Source: a virus | Strand: one strand, 5' to 3' | Virus record (IMG/VR): IMGVR_UViG_3300027706_000028 | Location: 1-39,775 of that record | Length of the DNA: 39,775 nt | Shown here: positions 23,878 to 30,034 of the stretch, in pieces | Numbering within the stretch: the first letter of the stretch is position 1 | Layout: each line of letters opens with the position of its first letter | Position numbers and translations under genes: made by a program | The notes under the pieces: model-generated | Told to the model about the DNA's origin: nothing | Database searches by the model: none | Seen by the model: the letters and a program-made list of their open reading frames with translations, nothing else

Positions 23878-24206
23878 TGATGATGGACGAGGCACTGCAT
23901 CGCATCCTTGCCGAGCTGGGCGAGCTGCGCGGCGACGTGCGCGCGCTGGTCAGCGCCTGCGCGCGGCTCGACAGCCGGATTGACGATCACCTGGCGGCCG
24001 ACGAGCGGGCCCATGCGAGGCAGGACGAGCGCATCCTGGAAGTGAGCGAGCGGCACGATCGCGAGATCGGCGAGCTGATGAAGCAACTAGCCCGCATCGA
24101 AGCCGGCCACGAGGCAGCCGTGCGCACAGCGATCGTGGTCTCGGCGGTACTCGGCGCTACGGTCGCCGCGCTGGGCGAGGCGCTGTTGAAGTTTTTGGCG
24201 CACTGA
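23877..24206 (+). CDS. XhlA-like membrane protein: coiled coil plus C-terminal TM helix
   Basis: This is a 109-residue protein. Three consecutive ATGs (23877, 23880, 23883) follow the tailspike stop (TGATG). Residues about 8-75 form a heptad-rich helix (LAELGELRGDVRAL...ARLDSRIDDHL). Residues 82-105 are a transmembrane helix (TAIVVSAVLGATVAALGEAL). A coiled coil followed by one C-terminal membrane anchor is the architecture of XhlA-type proteins that assist holins. Position after the tailspike and before another one-TM protein supports a lysis role, but this is inference. Confidence 0.65.
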   Translation: MMMDEALHRILAELGELRGDVRALVSACARLDSRIDDHLAADERAHARQDERILEVSERHDREIGELMKQLARIEAGHEAAVRTAIVVSAVLGATVAALGEALLKFLAH

Positions 24207-24284
24207 GGGGTGAGGTACCGGCGGCACAGAAAAACGCATCAGAGACCCGTTTGCGGCTGTTTTAGAGCACGAGGAGCTTAAGAA

Positions 24285-24470
24285 ATGTGGAAGAACCCGG
24301 TAATGGCGTGGATGGTGCTCGCGATCGTATTATCCGGGCTCGGCACGATCTGCACCAGCCTGGCGGCGCTGTGGCAGCATCCGCCCAGCGCCGGCAGCAG
24401 CGGCAGCGGCGGCAGCGCTGACGTGACACCGCCAGCGCCAGGCCCCTTGCCGCCGCCCGCGGCGCACTAA
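24285..24470 (+). CDS. Small single-TM protein, holin candidate
   Basis: This is a 61-residue protein with ATG 24285 preceded by GAGGAGC. Residues 6-29 form one hydrophobic helix (VMAWMVLAIVLSGLGTICTS). The C-terminal half is a Gly/Ser then Pro-rich tail. Size and topology are consistent with a holin or lysis regulator, but one-TM proteins are not diagnostic. The upstream 78-bp gap contains no clear promoter. Confidence 0.55.
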   Translation: MWKNPVMAWMVLAIVLSGLGTICTSLAALWQHPPSAGSSGSGGSADVTPPAPGPLPPPAAH

Positions 24471-24547
24471 TCGCACCATTCTATCGACCCGGCCAACAAA
24501 GGCGCCCTGCCCTGCCGCCGATGCCATCTGGCCTCCGAAGAACGACG

Positions 24548-25213
24548 ATGCGGCAAGCGCTTGACCTCTTTTGCGGGGTCGGCGGGGCCTCGGTCGGCTT
24601 GGCGCGCGCTGGCTTCGAGGTGACCGGCGTGGATATCCGCCCGCAACCGCGCTACCCCTTTCGGTTCATCCGAGCCGACGCGCTGGCGCCGCCGTTGTGC
24701 CTCCACGATTTCGCGCTGATCTGGGCGAGCCCGCCCTGTCAGGCGTTCTCCGCGGCGAACGCTGCGGCGCGGGCTGCCGGCCGCGTGCATCACCCGAACC
24801 TGATCCCCGCCGTCCGCAGGATGCTCGGCTTGGCGCGCGCACTGACGGTCATCGAGAATGTCCCGTTCGCGCCGCTGCGCCCCGACCTAATCCTCGACGG
24901 CACGATGTTTCCCGCGCTCCGGGTCGTCCGGCGCCGATGGTTCGAAACGAGCTGGTGGCCGGGTCTCGCGCCGCCCTCGCGGATCAGGCGCGGCATGATC
25001 GCAGCCGGCTACAGCTGCGTCGCCGGGGGAGGGCGCAGCAACCATGCCCCGGTCGCCGCTAATGCTTGGCACACGACTGAAGCGCGGGCCCGCGCAATGG
25101 GAATCGACTGGCCGGCGACGCGCGACGAGGTCGCGCAGGCGGTACCGCCCGCTTATGCCGAATTCATCGGCCGCAGTGCCGCGGCCGTGCTCGACCAGCG
25201 GGGCGCCGCATGA
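24548..25213 (+). CDS. Compact DNA cytosine-C5 methyltransferase
   Basis: This is a 221-residue protein, much shorter than the usual 300-400. Motif I is LDLFCGVGGASVGLARAGF (residues 5-23), which binds S-adenosylmethionine. Motif IV is SPPCQAFS with catalytic Cys64. Motif VI is IENVPF with Glu103. The target-recognition part is very small. The enzyme should methylate cytosine in a specific sequence and may protect phage DNA from host restriction. No partner endonuclease is present. It is the last gene group before the terminator and attP, a typical site for cargo genes. The start ATG 24548 is preferred over 24521 because family homology begins there. Confidence 0.9.
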   Translation: MRQALDLFCGVGGASVGLARAGFEVTGVDIRPQPRYPFRFIRADALAPPLCLHDFALIWASPPCQAFSAANAAARAAGRVHHPNLIPAVRRMLGLARALTVIENVPFAPLRPDLILDGTMFPALRVVRRRWFETSWWPGLAPPSRIRRGMIAAGYSCVAGGGRSNHAPVAANAWHTTEARARAMGIDWPATRDEVAQAVPPAYAEFIGRSAAAVLDQRGAA

Positions 25214-25284
25214 CCGAGTATCCGTGGCCGCTGGTCGTCGAGCTCGACGGGCAGCCAAAGGCGCCCTGGGCGCCCATCTACTAG
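25210..25284 (+). CDS. Candidate 24-residue peptide coupled to the methyltransferase
   Basis: ATG 25210 overlaps the methyltransferase stop as ATGA and opens 24 codons (MTEYPWPLVVELDGQPKAPW...) ending at TAG 25284. The junction type is the one used by most real gene pairs in this genome. Without homology this remains a weak call; it could be the truncated start of a longer ancestral gene. Confidence 0.3.
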   Translation: MTEYPWPLVVELDGQPKAPWAPIY

Positions 25285-25335
25285 AAGGCCACTACGAGCT
25301 TGGGCTGCTACGCAAGGACGCGTAGAACACGCCGA

Positions 25336-25366
25336 AGCGCCGCAGTTGACTGCGGCGCTTTTTGTT
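25336..25366 (+). terminator. Strong rho-independent terminator ending the late operon
   Basis: A perfect 10-bp stem agcgccgcag/ctgcggcgct (25336-25345/25350-25359) with loop TTGA is followed by TTTTGTT. It should stop rightward transcription from the structural, lysis and methyltransferase genes before it enters attP and the convergent integrase gene. The stem shares 9 of 10 bases with the terminator at 33175. Confidence 0.92.
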
Positions 25367-25377
25367 AAGTTGTTGGA

Positions 25378-25397
25378 ATTGCGGGAAAACCCGCAAT
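25378..25397. other. Perfect 8-bp inverted repeat next to attP
   Basis: The sequence attgcggg/cccgcaat with an AAAA loop abuts the tRNA-like core that starts at 25398. Read from the minus strand it lies just downstream of the integrase stop and could terminate leftward transcription, although no T run follows. It could equally be an arm-type protein-binding site of the attachment region. Confidence 0.5.
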
Positions 25398-25452
25398 CTC
25401 AAAATCTGTTGTCCGAGAGGACGTGGGAGTTCAAGTCTCCCCGCCCGCACCA
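25398..25452 (+). other. attP core: 3' half of a class II (leucine-type) tRNA gene
   Basis: From 25398 the sequence reads as a tRNA 3' half: anticodon-loop-like CTCAAAA (CAA anticodon, leucine), stem strand TCTGT, and a class II variable arm GTCC-GAGA-GGAC. A T arm follows (GGGAG-TTCAAGT-CTCCC, 25425-25441), then acceptor strand CGCCCGC, A and CCA (25442-25452). The 5' half is absent: the bases just upstream do not pair with TCTGT. This is the usual structure of a phage attachment core that restores a host tRNA gene upon integration, and the tyrosine integrase gene begins within it on the other strand. Leucine CAA identity is read from the loop and is fairly secure. Confidence 0.85.
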
Positions 25453-26684
25453 ATCTTATCAAATCGTTCCGGATCGGCAGCGGCTACCGCGTTCAACCCG
25501 CGTTCAACGTCAGAAGTTGAACGGCGCTCAGCCGCCAGACGCCGATCGAACGCCGCGACGGCTTGCTGCCGAGTGCGAACGAGGTAGCGCGCGAGGATCT
25601 GTTGCACGCTGGCGAGCGAATGACCGCTGACCGCGGCGATCAGCGGCACCTCGCACTCGGCTTCCGCCAGGCGTGTGATCGCGGTATGGCGCAGGTGCCG
25701 AAACAACAGCTCAGAGGTGCGGATACGGAAGGCGTCAGGATCGCCCGGATTTCGGCCCGGCATCAACCAATCGATCTCGAAACTCGGCCGCTCAGCGGCG
25801 AGCGCTGCGCGCACCGAGGCAAAGACGTGTCCGAAATGCGACACACTCCAGGGCCGGCCCGTATGCTCATCGATGAGCAGCTGCAGCGGCACCGCCGGCC
25901 GCTGCGCCGCCCGCGCCATTTCCGCCTCAAGCCGCGCCATCAGCGGCGCCACCCGACCGATGGGCAGCGCCAGCGCCGCCCCGGTCTTGTGTTGCCGGAT
26001 CAGCAACGTCCCGTTGCGGATCGCGGATCGTGAAAGCCGCAACAGGTCGGCCGGCCGCTGGCCGATCCACTCGTTGAGAGCGACCGCCGTTCCGACCGAC
26101 GGCCGGCCGCAGCGATCGGCCATCGCGACAAACGCGGCCACCGCCTCACGCGGCCAGATCAGTCCCGACGGCGGCAGCCCCTCGATCCCCGGCCGCGCCG
26201 CGGGATTGCTCGCCAGCCATCCGAGCTGCACGCCGTAGGACAGCACGAGGCGAAGCACCCGGACAACGTTGTTGCGGTGCCCTGGCGTGTCGCGCATCGC
26301 CCGCTGCAACGCCGCGATCCGCGGCCAGGCGATCGCCGACACCGGCGCGTCGCCCGCCCACGCCAGCAGCCGCGCCAGACATTGGTCGTAAAGCCGCCGC
26401 GTGGCCGGCGCGAGCCGCATATAACGCTGATCGGCGCGGTAGGCCGCGATCAGATGGCCAAGGGTGCGACCGCCCGCATTATCGCGCGGCGCCGCACCGC
26501 GCTCGCGCGCCGCATCCACCTCGCGGTTCAGTTGCTCGGCGGCCGCGATCGCCGCCTCGCGATCATCGGGAAGGCGCCGCAGCGCCCACCCGCGTTGAGC
26601 CAGGTGCGCGCTCGGCACCCAGTAATAGGCGACAGCGCCAGAGGCGCGCCGCCGCTCGACGAAGTGTCGGATTTTCAGCCTCAT
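25431..26684 (-). CDS. int: Tyrosine-family site-specific integrase
   Basis: This is a 417-residue protein. The core domain has Arg210 (EWIGQRPADLLRL), Lys233 (RQHKTGAAL), box II RHLRHTAIT with Arg332, GHS with His355, and nucleophile candidate Tyr367 (LARYLVRTRQQA). The usual His of the H-x-x-R box is Arg329 here, a variant also seen in other phage integrases. Residues about 73-155 form the SAM-like core-binding domain. It catalyses attP x attB recombination at the tRNA-Leu core. The stop codon lies inside that core, so the last seven codons are specified by the conserved tRNA 3' sequence. Its start overlaps the excisionase-like gene by 4 nt, forming one leftward operon. Confidence 0.95.
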   Translation of the reverse strand: MRLKIRHFVERRRASGAVAYYWVPSAHLAQRGWALRRLPDDREAAIAAAEQLNREVDAARERGAAPRDNAGGRTLGHLIAAYRADQRYMRLAPATRRLYDQCLARLLAWAGDAPVSAIAWPRIAALQRAMRDTPGHRNNVVRVLRLVLSYGVQLGWLASNPAARPGIEGLPPSGLIWPREAVAAFVAMADRCGRPSVGTAVALNEWIGQRPADLLRLSRSAIRNGTLLIRQHKTGAALALPIGRVAPLMARLEAEMARAAQRPAVPLQLLIDEHTGRPWSVSHFGHVFASVRAALAAERPSFEIDWLMPGRNPGDPDAFRIRTSELLFRHLRHTAITRLAEAECEVPLIAAVSGHSLASVQQILARYLVRTRQQAVAAFDRRLAAERRSTSDVERGLNAVAAADPERFDKIGAGGET

Positions 26685-26971
26685 ATTGCTCCCCCTGACA
26701 AATCGCGGGCGCGCCGATCAAGCTCGACCGCCCAGTCAATAGCCGCCGGCCCGCAGAGGTCGGCGCGCGCGGCAGCGGCCGCGCCGCCGAGCGATAGCAT
26801 CCGATCTTGCCAGGCGGCAACGGCCGCCTCATCCCAACGGTAATGGAGGCCGACGGCGGGGCGCGGGAATCCGTAATCCCGCGTGAGGCGCCCGCGGTGG
26901 CGATAGAGCCACCTCGAGCTGACGCCGAGCCGCTGCGCCACGTCGCGCAGCTTTAGATAGCGCCGGATCAC
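26681..26971 (-). CDS. Excisionase-like helix-turn-helix protein
   Basis: This is a 96-residue protein. Residues 5-55 (YLKLRDVAQRLGVSSRWLYRHR...FPRP...RWDEAAVAAW) match the AlpA/MerR-type winged HTH of small phage directionality factors. Such proteins bend att DNA and bias integrase to excision, or act as regulators. It is translationally coupled to integrase (4-nt overlap) and to the small gene upstream (26968-26971). The C-terminal 40 residues are Ala-rich and helical. Confidence 0.8.
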   Translation of the reverse strand: MIRRYLKLRDVAQRLGVSSRWLYRHRGRLTRDYGFPRPAVGLHYRWDEAAVAAWQDRMLSLGGAAAAARADLCGPAAIDWAVELDRRARDLSGGAI

Positions 26972-27183
26972 GCGGCCGCGCTCCGGCGAGGCAGCGCCTC
27001 ATACGAGGCGACAGAGATCGCGGCGATCTCGAGCAAGATCGCCGCCTCGCTCAGCGCGAAGCGGCGTTCGCTGGCCAACGCCAGCGCCTCGACGAGCGCG
27101 CGCAGATGCACCGCCGCGCGGGCCGGCGGCAACGGCCGGCGATCGGAAAGACGGCAAAGGAGGGCTTCGGTTGAGCTACGCAT
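26968..27183 (-). CDS. Small helical protein heading the integration operon
   Basis: This is a 71-residue protein with a strong ribosome-binding site AGGTGAGG six bases before the ATG at 27183. It is rich in Ala, Leu and Arg and predicted helical, with no recognised domain. It is the first gene of the leftward int operon and overlaps the excisionase-like gene by ATGA. An A-tract operator-like site (27221-27234) lies about 40 bases upstream, so expression is probably under phage repressor control. Confidence 0.6.
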   Translation of the reverse strand: MRSSTEALLCRLSDRRPLPPARAAVHLRALVEALALASERRFALSEAAILLEIAAISVASYEALPRRSAAA

Positions 27184-27359
27184 CGCATCCTCACCTGTTA
27201 AAAAGGCGGCGCGACGCTAGCAGATTTTTTTCTGTTGAGCCAGACTGCCGGCTACCGGCGCCGCAGTCCAAAAATCGTCAAAATGGTAAACACCGCTTGC
27301 CGGCGCCGCTGACGGGTCGATAGTCTAAGCGCCGCGTGCGCGACCTAGGGAGCGTGCCG
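27184..27359. promoter_or_regulatory. Divergent control region between int operon and gene 27360
   Basis: These 176 bp separate divergent genes. They contain the A-tract site at 27221-27234 and two exact copies of CCGGCGCCGC (27255-27264 and 27300-27309), 45 bp apart and each centred on the palindrome CGGCGCCG. A candidate rightward promoter is TTGCCG (27298-27303) and TAGTCT (27321-27326) with a spacer of about 17. An AGGGAG ribosome-binding site (27348-27353) precedes ATG 27360. Operators of one or both regulators probably lie here. Confidence 0.5.
27221..27234 (-). promoter_or_regulatory. A-tract operator-like site, copy 1 (int operon)
   Basis: Read on the minus strand the site is CAGAAAAAAATCTG: inverted CAGA/TCTG ends around an A/T core. 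The same 14-mer recurs at 28009-28022 in the opposite orientation, with 11-base matches at 27954 and 31925. It lies in the leader or promoter region of the leftward integration operon. A binding site for the phage repressor or Cro-position protein is the most economical explanation. Confidence 0.6.
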
Positions 27360-27680
27360 ATGCGGTACCCGATCCGCCCGATTGCGACTGCCCCGATCCG
27401 CGAGGGCCGGCGCCGTGGCCCCTATCTGATCTACTCCGATCGAGCTAAGAGCTGGACGATCGCCCAGTGGACGGGGACCGAATGGGCGGACCAGGACGGG
27501 ATGGTGCACTCGCCGACGCACTGGACGCTCCTGCCGCCGGCGCCGAGCCGGGCGCCTGCAAAGCGGCCCGCGCGAGATCACGCAGCGCCAATGCCAGCGC
27601 GTGCGCGACGGCATCGGCCGGCGAGATCAATTGCGCCAGATGATTGGCCAGATCCGCGATCTGCAACAGGTAGGCCGTGA
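27360..27680 (+). CDS. Small DUF551-like phage protein
   Basis: This is a 106-residue protein. ATG 27360 has AGGGAG at good spacing. Residues 1-65 (RPIATAPIREGRR..PYLIYSDRAKSWTIAQWTGTEWADQ...PTHWTLLP) follow the pattern of short phage proteins of the DUF551 type (IATAP...W..G.W....W.......PTHW.PLP), whose function is unknown. The C-terminal 40 residues lie antisense to the repressor gene and have weak coding character. The conserved domain ends at about the point where overlap with the repressor's structured part begins. Confidence 0.65.
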   Translation: MRYPIRPIATAPIREGRRRGPYLIYSDRAKSWTIAQWTGTEWADQDGMVHSPTHWTLLPPAPSRAPAKRPARDHAAPMPARARRHRPARSIAPDDWPDPRSATGRP

Positions 27681-27930
27681 CCGCCGCCCCGGCCGAGGAT
27701 TGCCCGCAGGCCAGCCATAACAGATCGACGCCCAGCACCGCGCTAAGCGCCAGAACAACATCGATTCGCCGCCCATAATTGCGGCCCTTGGCGAGATAAT
27801 CCTCGGCGTAATGCGGACAGCGCCCATCTGTCCGCATCCGGCGCGCAAGGTCGGCTTGCGTCCACCCCAGCTCCGCCAGGCGATCGAACGCACGGCGGCG
27901 GAAAGCTTCATCATCCCATGTGGAAGCCAT
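27445..27930 (-). CDS. Putative phage repressor (HTH, CI-position)
   Basis: This is a 161-residue protein. ATG 27930 is chosen because residues 8-50 (EAFRRRAFDRLAELGWTQADLARRM...) form a Cro/C1-type helix-turn-helix from near the N terminus. Residues 55-75 (LALSAVLGVDLLWLACGQ) are typical of the following helices in phage repressors. Residues 80-125 are a hydrophobic, heptad-like helix that may dimerise. The last 40 residues are Ser/Pro/Ala-rich and antisense to gene 27360. Divergent orientation to 28036 and the A-tract sites in between fit a lysogeny repressor. No peptidase-type cleavage domain is present, so induction is probably not by RecA-stimulated self-cleavage. Confidence 0.75.
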   Translation of the reverse strand: MASTWDDEAFRRRAFDRLAELGWTQADLARRMRTDGRCPHYAEDYLAKGRNYGRRIDVVLALSAVLGVDLLWLACGQSSAGAAVTAYLLQIADLANHLAQLISPADAVAHALALALRDLARAALQAPGSAPAAGASSASASAPSRPGPPIRSPSTGRSSSS

Positions 27931-27953
27931 GGCAGCCACATACGCGCAGACGC

Positions 27954-27964
27954 GAAAAAAATCT
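27954..27964 (+). promoter_or_regulatory. A-tract operator-like site, copy 2
   Basis: GAAAAAAATCT is preceded by GC and followed by ATAAAA. It has the 11-base core shared by all four sites but only half of the inverted CAGA/TCTG symmetry. It overlaps a possible -10 hexamer in the repressor/Cro gap. Confidence 0.55.
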
Positions 27965-28007
27965 ATAAAAACTCCCACGACAGCGCGCCGAAAACGAGGC
28001 TTGCGCG

Positions 28008-28023
28008 CCAGAAAAAAATCTGG
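28008..28023 (+). promoter_or_regulatory. A-tract operator-like site, copy 3 (most symmetrical)
   Basis: CCAGAAAAAAATCTGG is a 16-bp inverted repeat (CCAGA/TCTGG arms) around an A6 core, immediately upstream of the Cro-position gene. It has the same 14-mer as the site before the int operon, in opposite orientation. Confidence 0.6.
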
Positions 28024-28035
28024 CACCGAGCCGCC

Positions 28036-28281
28036 ATGTATACCGCCGACCAGATCCTGACGCTCGCGCGCGCCTACGGCGCTGAGATGAACATCTCTCT
28101 CGCCACTGTAGGCGTGAAGGCGCTAAAGAACGACAAGATTTTCCGGCGGCTCGCCGCCGGCAAAGGCTGCTCGACGCGGTCGATCGAGCGCGCCGCGCTG
28201 TGGTTCCAAAGCCACTGGCCGGACGATCTGCCGTGGCCGCGGAACGTGCCGCGGCCGCGGCCGCTGGACGCGGCAGCGTGA
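28036..28281 (+). CDS. Small DNA-binding-type protein in Cro position
   Basis: This is an 81-residue protein with ATG 28036, divergent from the repressor. It reads YTADQILTLARAYGAEMNIS...GVKALKNDKIFRRLAAGKGCSTRSIERAALWFQSHWP.DLPWP..VPRP. This closely follows a widespread small phage protein of about 70-90 residues, commonly next to repressors, with a helical core that may contact DNA. The upstream 13 nt hold the end of operator-like copy 3. Its stop overlaps a GTG start of the next gene (GTGA). A Cro-like role is inferred from position. Confidence 0.7.
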   Translation: MYTADQILTLARAYGAEMNISLATVGVKALKNDKIFRRLAAGKGCSTRSIERAALWFQSHWPDDLPWPRNVPRPRPLDAAA

Positions 28282-28994
28282 GCGACGCCATCGAGGCCCT
28301 ACGGCTCGCGCGCGAGCTGTGGCCTGACCTGCCGCCCGCCGAGCTGACAGCAGCGGCAAGCGAGATCCTGCGATTCCTCACCGCGCCTTCCCCCGCCTCA
28401 CCGCTCGACGAGGATGCGGAGCTGACGGCCGCCGCGATCGCCGCGCGATACAAACAGGGCGCCACACTTAAGCGGCTGGCGCACCAGAAAGGCGTCAGCA
28501 CCAACACGATCCGGCGGATGCTGCTGTCTCACGGGGTCGAGCTGCGACCGATAACCGAGCGGCAGCGCGCGCACCTCTTGCGGATGCGGCAAAGCCGGCG
28601 CCGGCCGCCAGGCTCCCCAGCCGCCGCGCCGGCAGAGGCCGCGCCGCCGCAACCAGCCCCGCCGGCGCCGCCGCCGCCGCAACCAGCCCCGCCGCCGCCG
28701 CAGCCAGCCCCGCCGCCGCCGCCGCCGTCCGCTCCGCCGCCGCCGCAACCAGCCCCGCCGGCGCCGCCGCCGCCGCAACCAGCCCCGCCGCCGCCGCAGC
28801 CAGCCCCGCCGCGGCCGCGGCCCTCCGCTCCGCCGCCGCCGCAGCCAGCCCCGCCGCCGCAGCGCCCGATCACGTCTCGGCGGCTCGCGGAATTGGAAGC
28901 CATCTCGCGCGCGATCGAGGCCGGGAAGATCAAGCGCATGCCGACGGCTTACGCCGTCGAGACCCCGCAGGGCGCCCGCGCCGCCCCGAGATGA
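28278..28994 (+). CDS. HTH protein with long proline-rich repeat domain
   Basis: This is a 238-residue protein with GTG 28278 overlapping the previous stop. Residues about 50-91 (TAAAIAARYKQGATLKRLAHQKGVSTNTIRRMLLSHGVELRP) form a resolvase/homeodomain-like helix-turn-helix. Residues about 120-195 are composed of PPPPQPAPP units, including an exact 96-bp tandem duplication. The C-terminal 43 residues are charged (RRLAELEAISRAIEAGKIKR). It may be an early transcription or replication regulator with a flexible protein-binding arm; such roles cannot be shown from sequence. It overlaps the primase start by ATGA. Confidence 0.7.
   Translation: MSDAIEALRLARELWPDLPPAELTAAASEILRFLTAPSPASPLDEDAELTAAAIAARYKQGATLKRLAHQKGVSTNTIRRMLLSHGVELRPITERQRAHLLRMRQSRRRPPGSPAAAPAEAAPPQPAPPAPPPPQPAPPPPQPAPPPPPPSAPPPPQPAPPAPPPPQPAPPPPQPAPPRPRPSAPPPPQPAPPPQRPITSRRLAELEAISRAIEAGKIKRMPTAYAVETPQGARAAPR
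28650..28842 (+). repeat. 96-bp tandem duplication encoding a proline-rich segment
   Basis: Two adjacent copies encode a 32-residue unit of the form PQPAPPAPPPPQPAPPPPQP then APPPPPPSAPPP. The second copy differs mainly by RPRP in place of PPPP. Within each unit a CCGCCGCCGCAACCAGCC block is itself repeated. The structure indicates a recent duplication and potential length variation among relatives. Confidence 0.8.
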
Positions 28995-30034
28995 ACGATA
29001 TCGCGGACATCATCGAAAACCTGCGCCGCCACGCGCCGGCGCTCGCGGCCGAGCTGCTCCCCGGTGGCACGCGCCAAGGCCACGAATGGGTGGTCCCGAG
29101 TGAGCGCTCACCGTGGGGCTGTTCAATCGCGGTGCACCTCGACGGCCGCAAGGCGGGAGTGTGGGGCGCCTGGGCGGCCGGCCGCTACGGCGATGCGCTG
29201 ACCCTGATCAGCGAGACGCGCACCAATGGCGATCGCAGGGCCGCCATCCGTTGGGCGCGCGAATGGCTGCGCTGGCCCCCGCTGGCCCCGACCCCGTCAG
29301 CCGCGCAGAAGCCCCGCTTACATTCACGATCGGCGCCGGGCCGCGCCGCTTGGCTGGAGATTTGGCAGCACGCCAAACCGCTCACGCCGCGTGACCCGGT
29401 GTGGAGCTACCTGCGAGGCCGCGGCCTTGACTTGGCCCGCTTGCCGCGACCACCCCGCGCACTGCGCTACCATCCCTCGCTTTATCACGCGCCCTCTGAC
29501 CGGCACTGGCCGGCGATGGTGGCCGCGATCGTGCGGCAGGAGGCCGGCAAATATCGCCTAACCGGAGTGCACCGCACGTTTTTGGCGCGCACCCCGGGAG
29601 CCGCAAACGACTGGCGGAAAGCCCCCGTGGACAGCCCGAAGATGATGCTCGGCGAGAAGCGGGCGGGCTTCGTCGCCCTGACCCGCGGCGCAGCAGGCAG
29701 ACCGATATCCTCGCCGGCCGCGGGCGAGGTCTGTCTGATCGCGGAAGGGATCGAGGACGGCTTGACGGCCGCGCTCGCCGCGCCTGAGCGCCGCGTGATT
29801 GTTGCCCTCGACATCGGCAACATGGCGACAATTGAGCTGCCCGTTGCGATCGCTGAAATTGTGATTTTGGCGCAGCGCGATCCATGGTGGCACGACAGCG
29901 CCCGCCGGCCGGCGCCGGCTCGCCTAGCGCTGGAGGCCGCGATCCGCCACTTCCAGGCTCAGGGCCGCCGCGTGCGGCTGGCGTTGCCGCCGCCCGAGAG
30001 CAAGGACCTCAACGCGATGGTGGCCGCATCATGA
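28991..30034 (+). CDS. Toprim-domain DNA primase
   Basis: This is a 347-residue protein. Residues 1-90 contain a short primase-like N-terminal region (EWVVPSER...WGCSIAVHLDGRKAGVWGAWAAGRYGDAL..I). Residues about 135-215 read YLRGRGLDLARLP..LRYHPSLYH and LTGVHRTFLAR, typical of phage Toprim primase proteins. The Toprim domain has Glu252 (LIAEGIEDGLTAAL) and Asp274 (IVALDIGNM), metal-coordinating positions. It should synthesise RNA primers with the downstream helicase. No zinc-binding cysteine cluster is visible. The ATGA overlap with the helicase gene supports joint function. Confidence 0.85.
   Translation: MNDIADIIENLRRHAPALAAELLPGGTRQGHEWVVPSERSPWGCSIAVHLDGRKAGVWGAWAAGRYGDALTLISETRTNGDRRAAIRWAREWLRWPPLAPTPSAAQKPRLHSRSAPGRAAWLEIWQHAKPLTPRDPVWSYLRGRGLDLARLPRPPRALRYHPSLYHAPSDRHWPAMVAAIVRQEAGKYRLTGVHRTFLARTPGAANDWRKAPVDSPKMMLGEKRAGFVALTRGAAGRPISSPAAGEVCLIAEGIEDGLTAALAAPERRVIVALDIGNMATIELPVAIAEIVILAQRDPWWHDSARRPAPARLALEAAIRHFQAQGRRVRLALPPPESKDLNAMVAAS

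Larger units (their letters stand above)
27931..28035. promoter_or_regulatory. Repressor/Cro intergenic operator region
   Basis: This 105-bp AT-rich gap between divergent genes contains two A-tract sites: GAAAAAAATCT at 27954-27964, running into TATAAA (27964-27969), and CCAGAAAAAAATCTGG at 28008-28023, an inverted repeat around the A/T core. The second ends 13 nt before ATG 28036. TATAAA, or TATAGA on the other strand, could serve as a -10 element, but no clear -35 was found. The arrangement resembles a genetic switch with two operators. Confidence 0.6.

Noticed and set aside
25398-25452. A complete functional tRNA gene
   Set aside because: Only the 3' half (anticodon loop onward) is present. 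The upstream bases do not form the matching anticodon, D or acceptor strands, so it is an attachment core and not a tRNA gene.
26968-27183. Toxin-antitoxin pair with the excisionase-like gene
   Set aside because: The small protein shows no toxin or antitoxin motif, and the coupled gene order (small protein, excisionase-like, integrase) is better explained as an integration operon.
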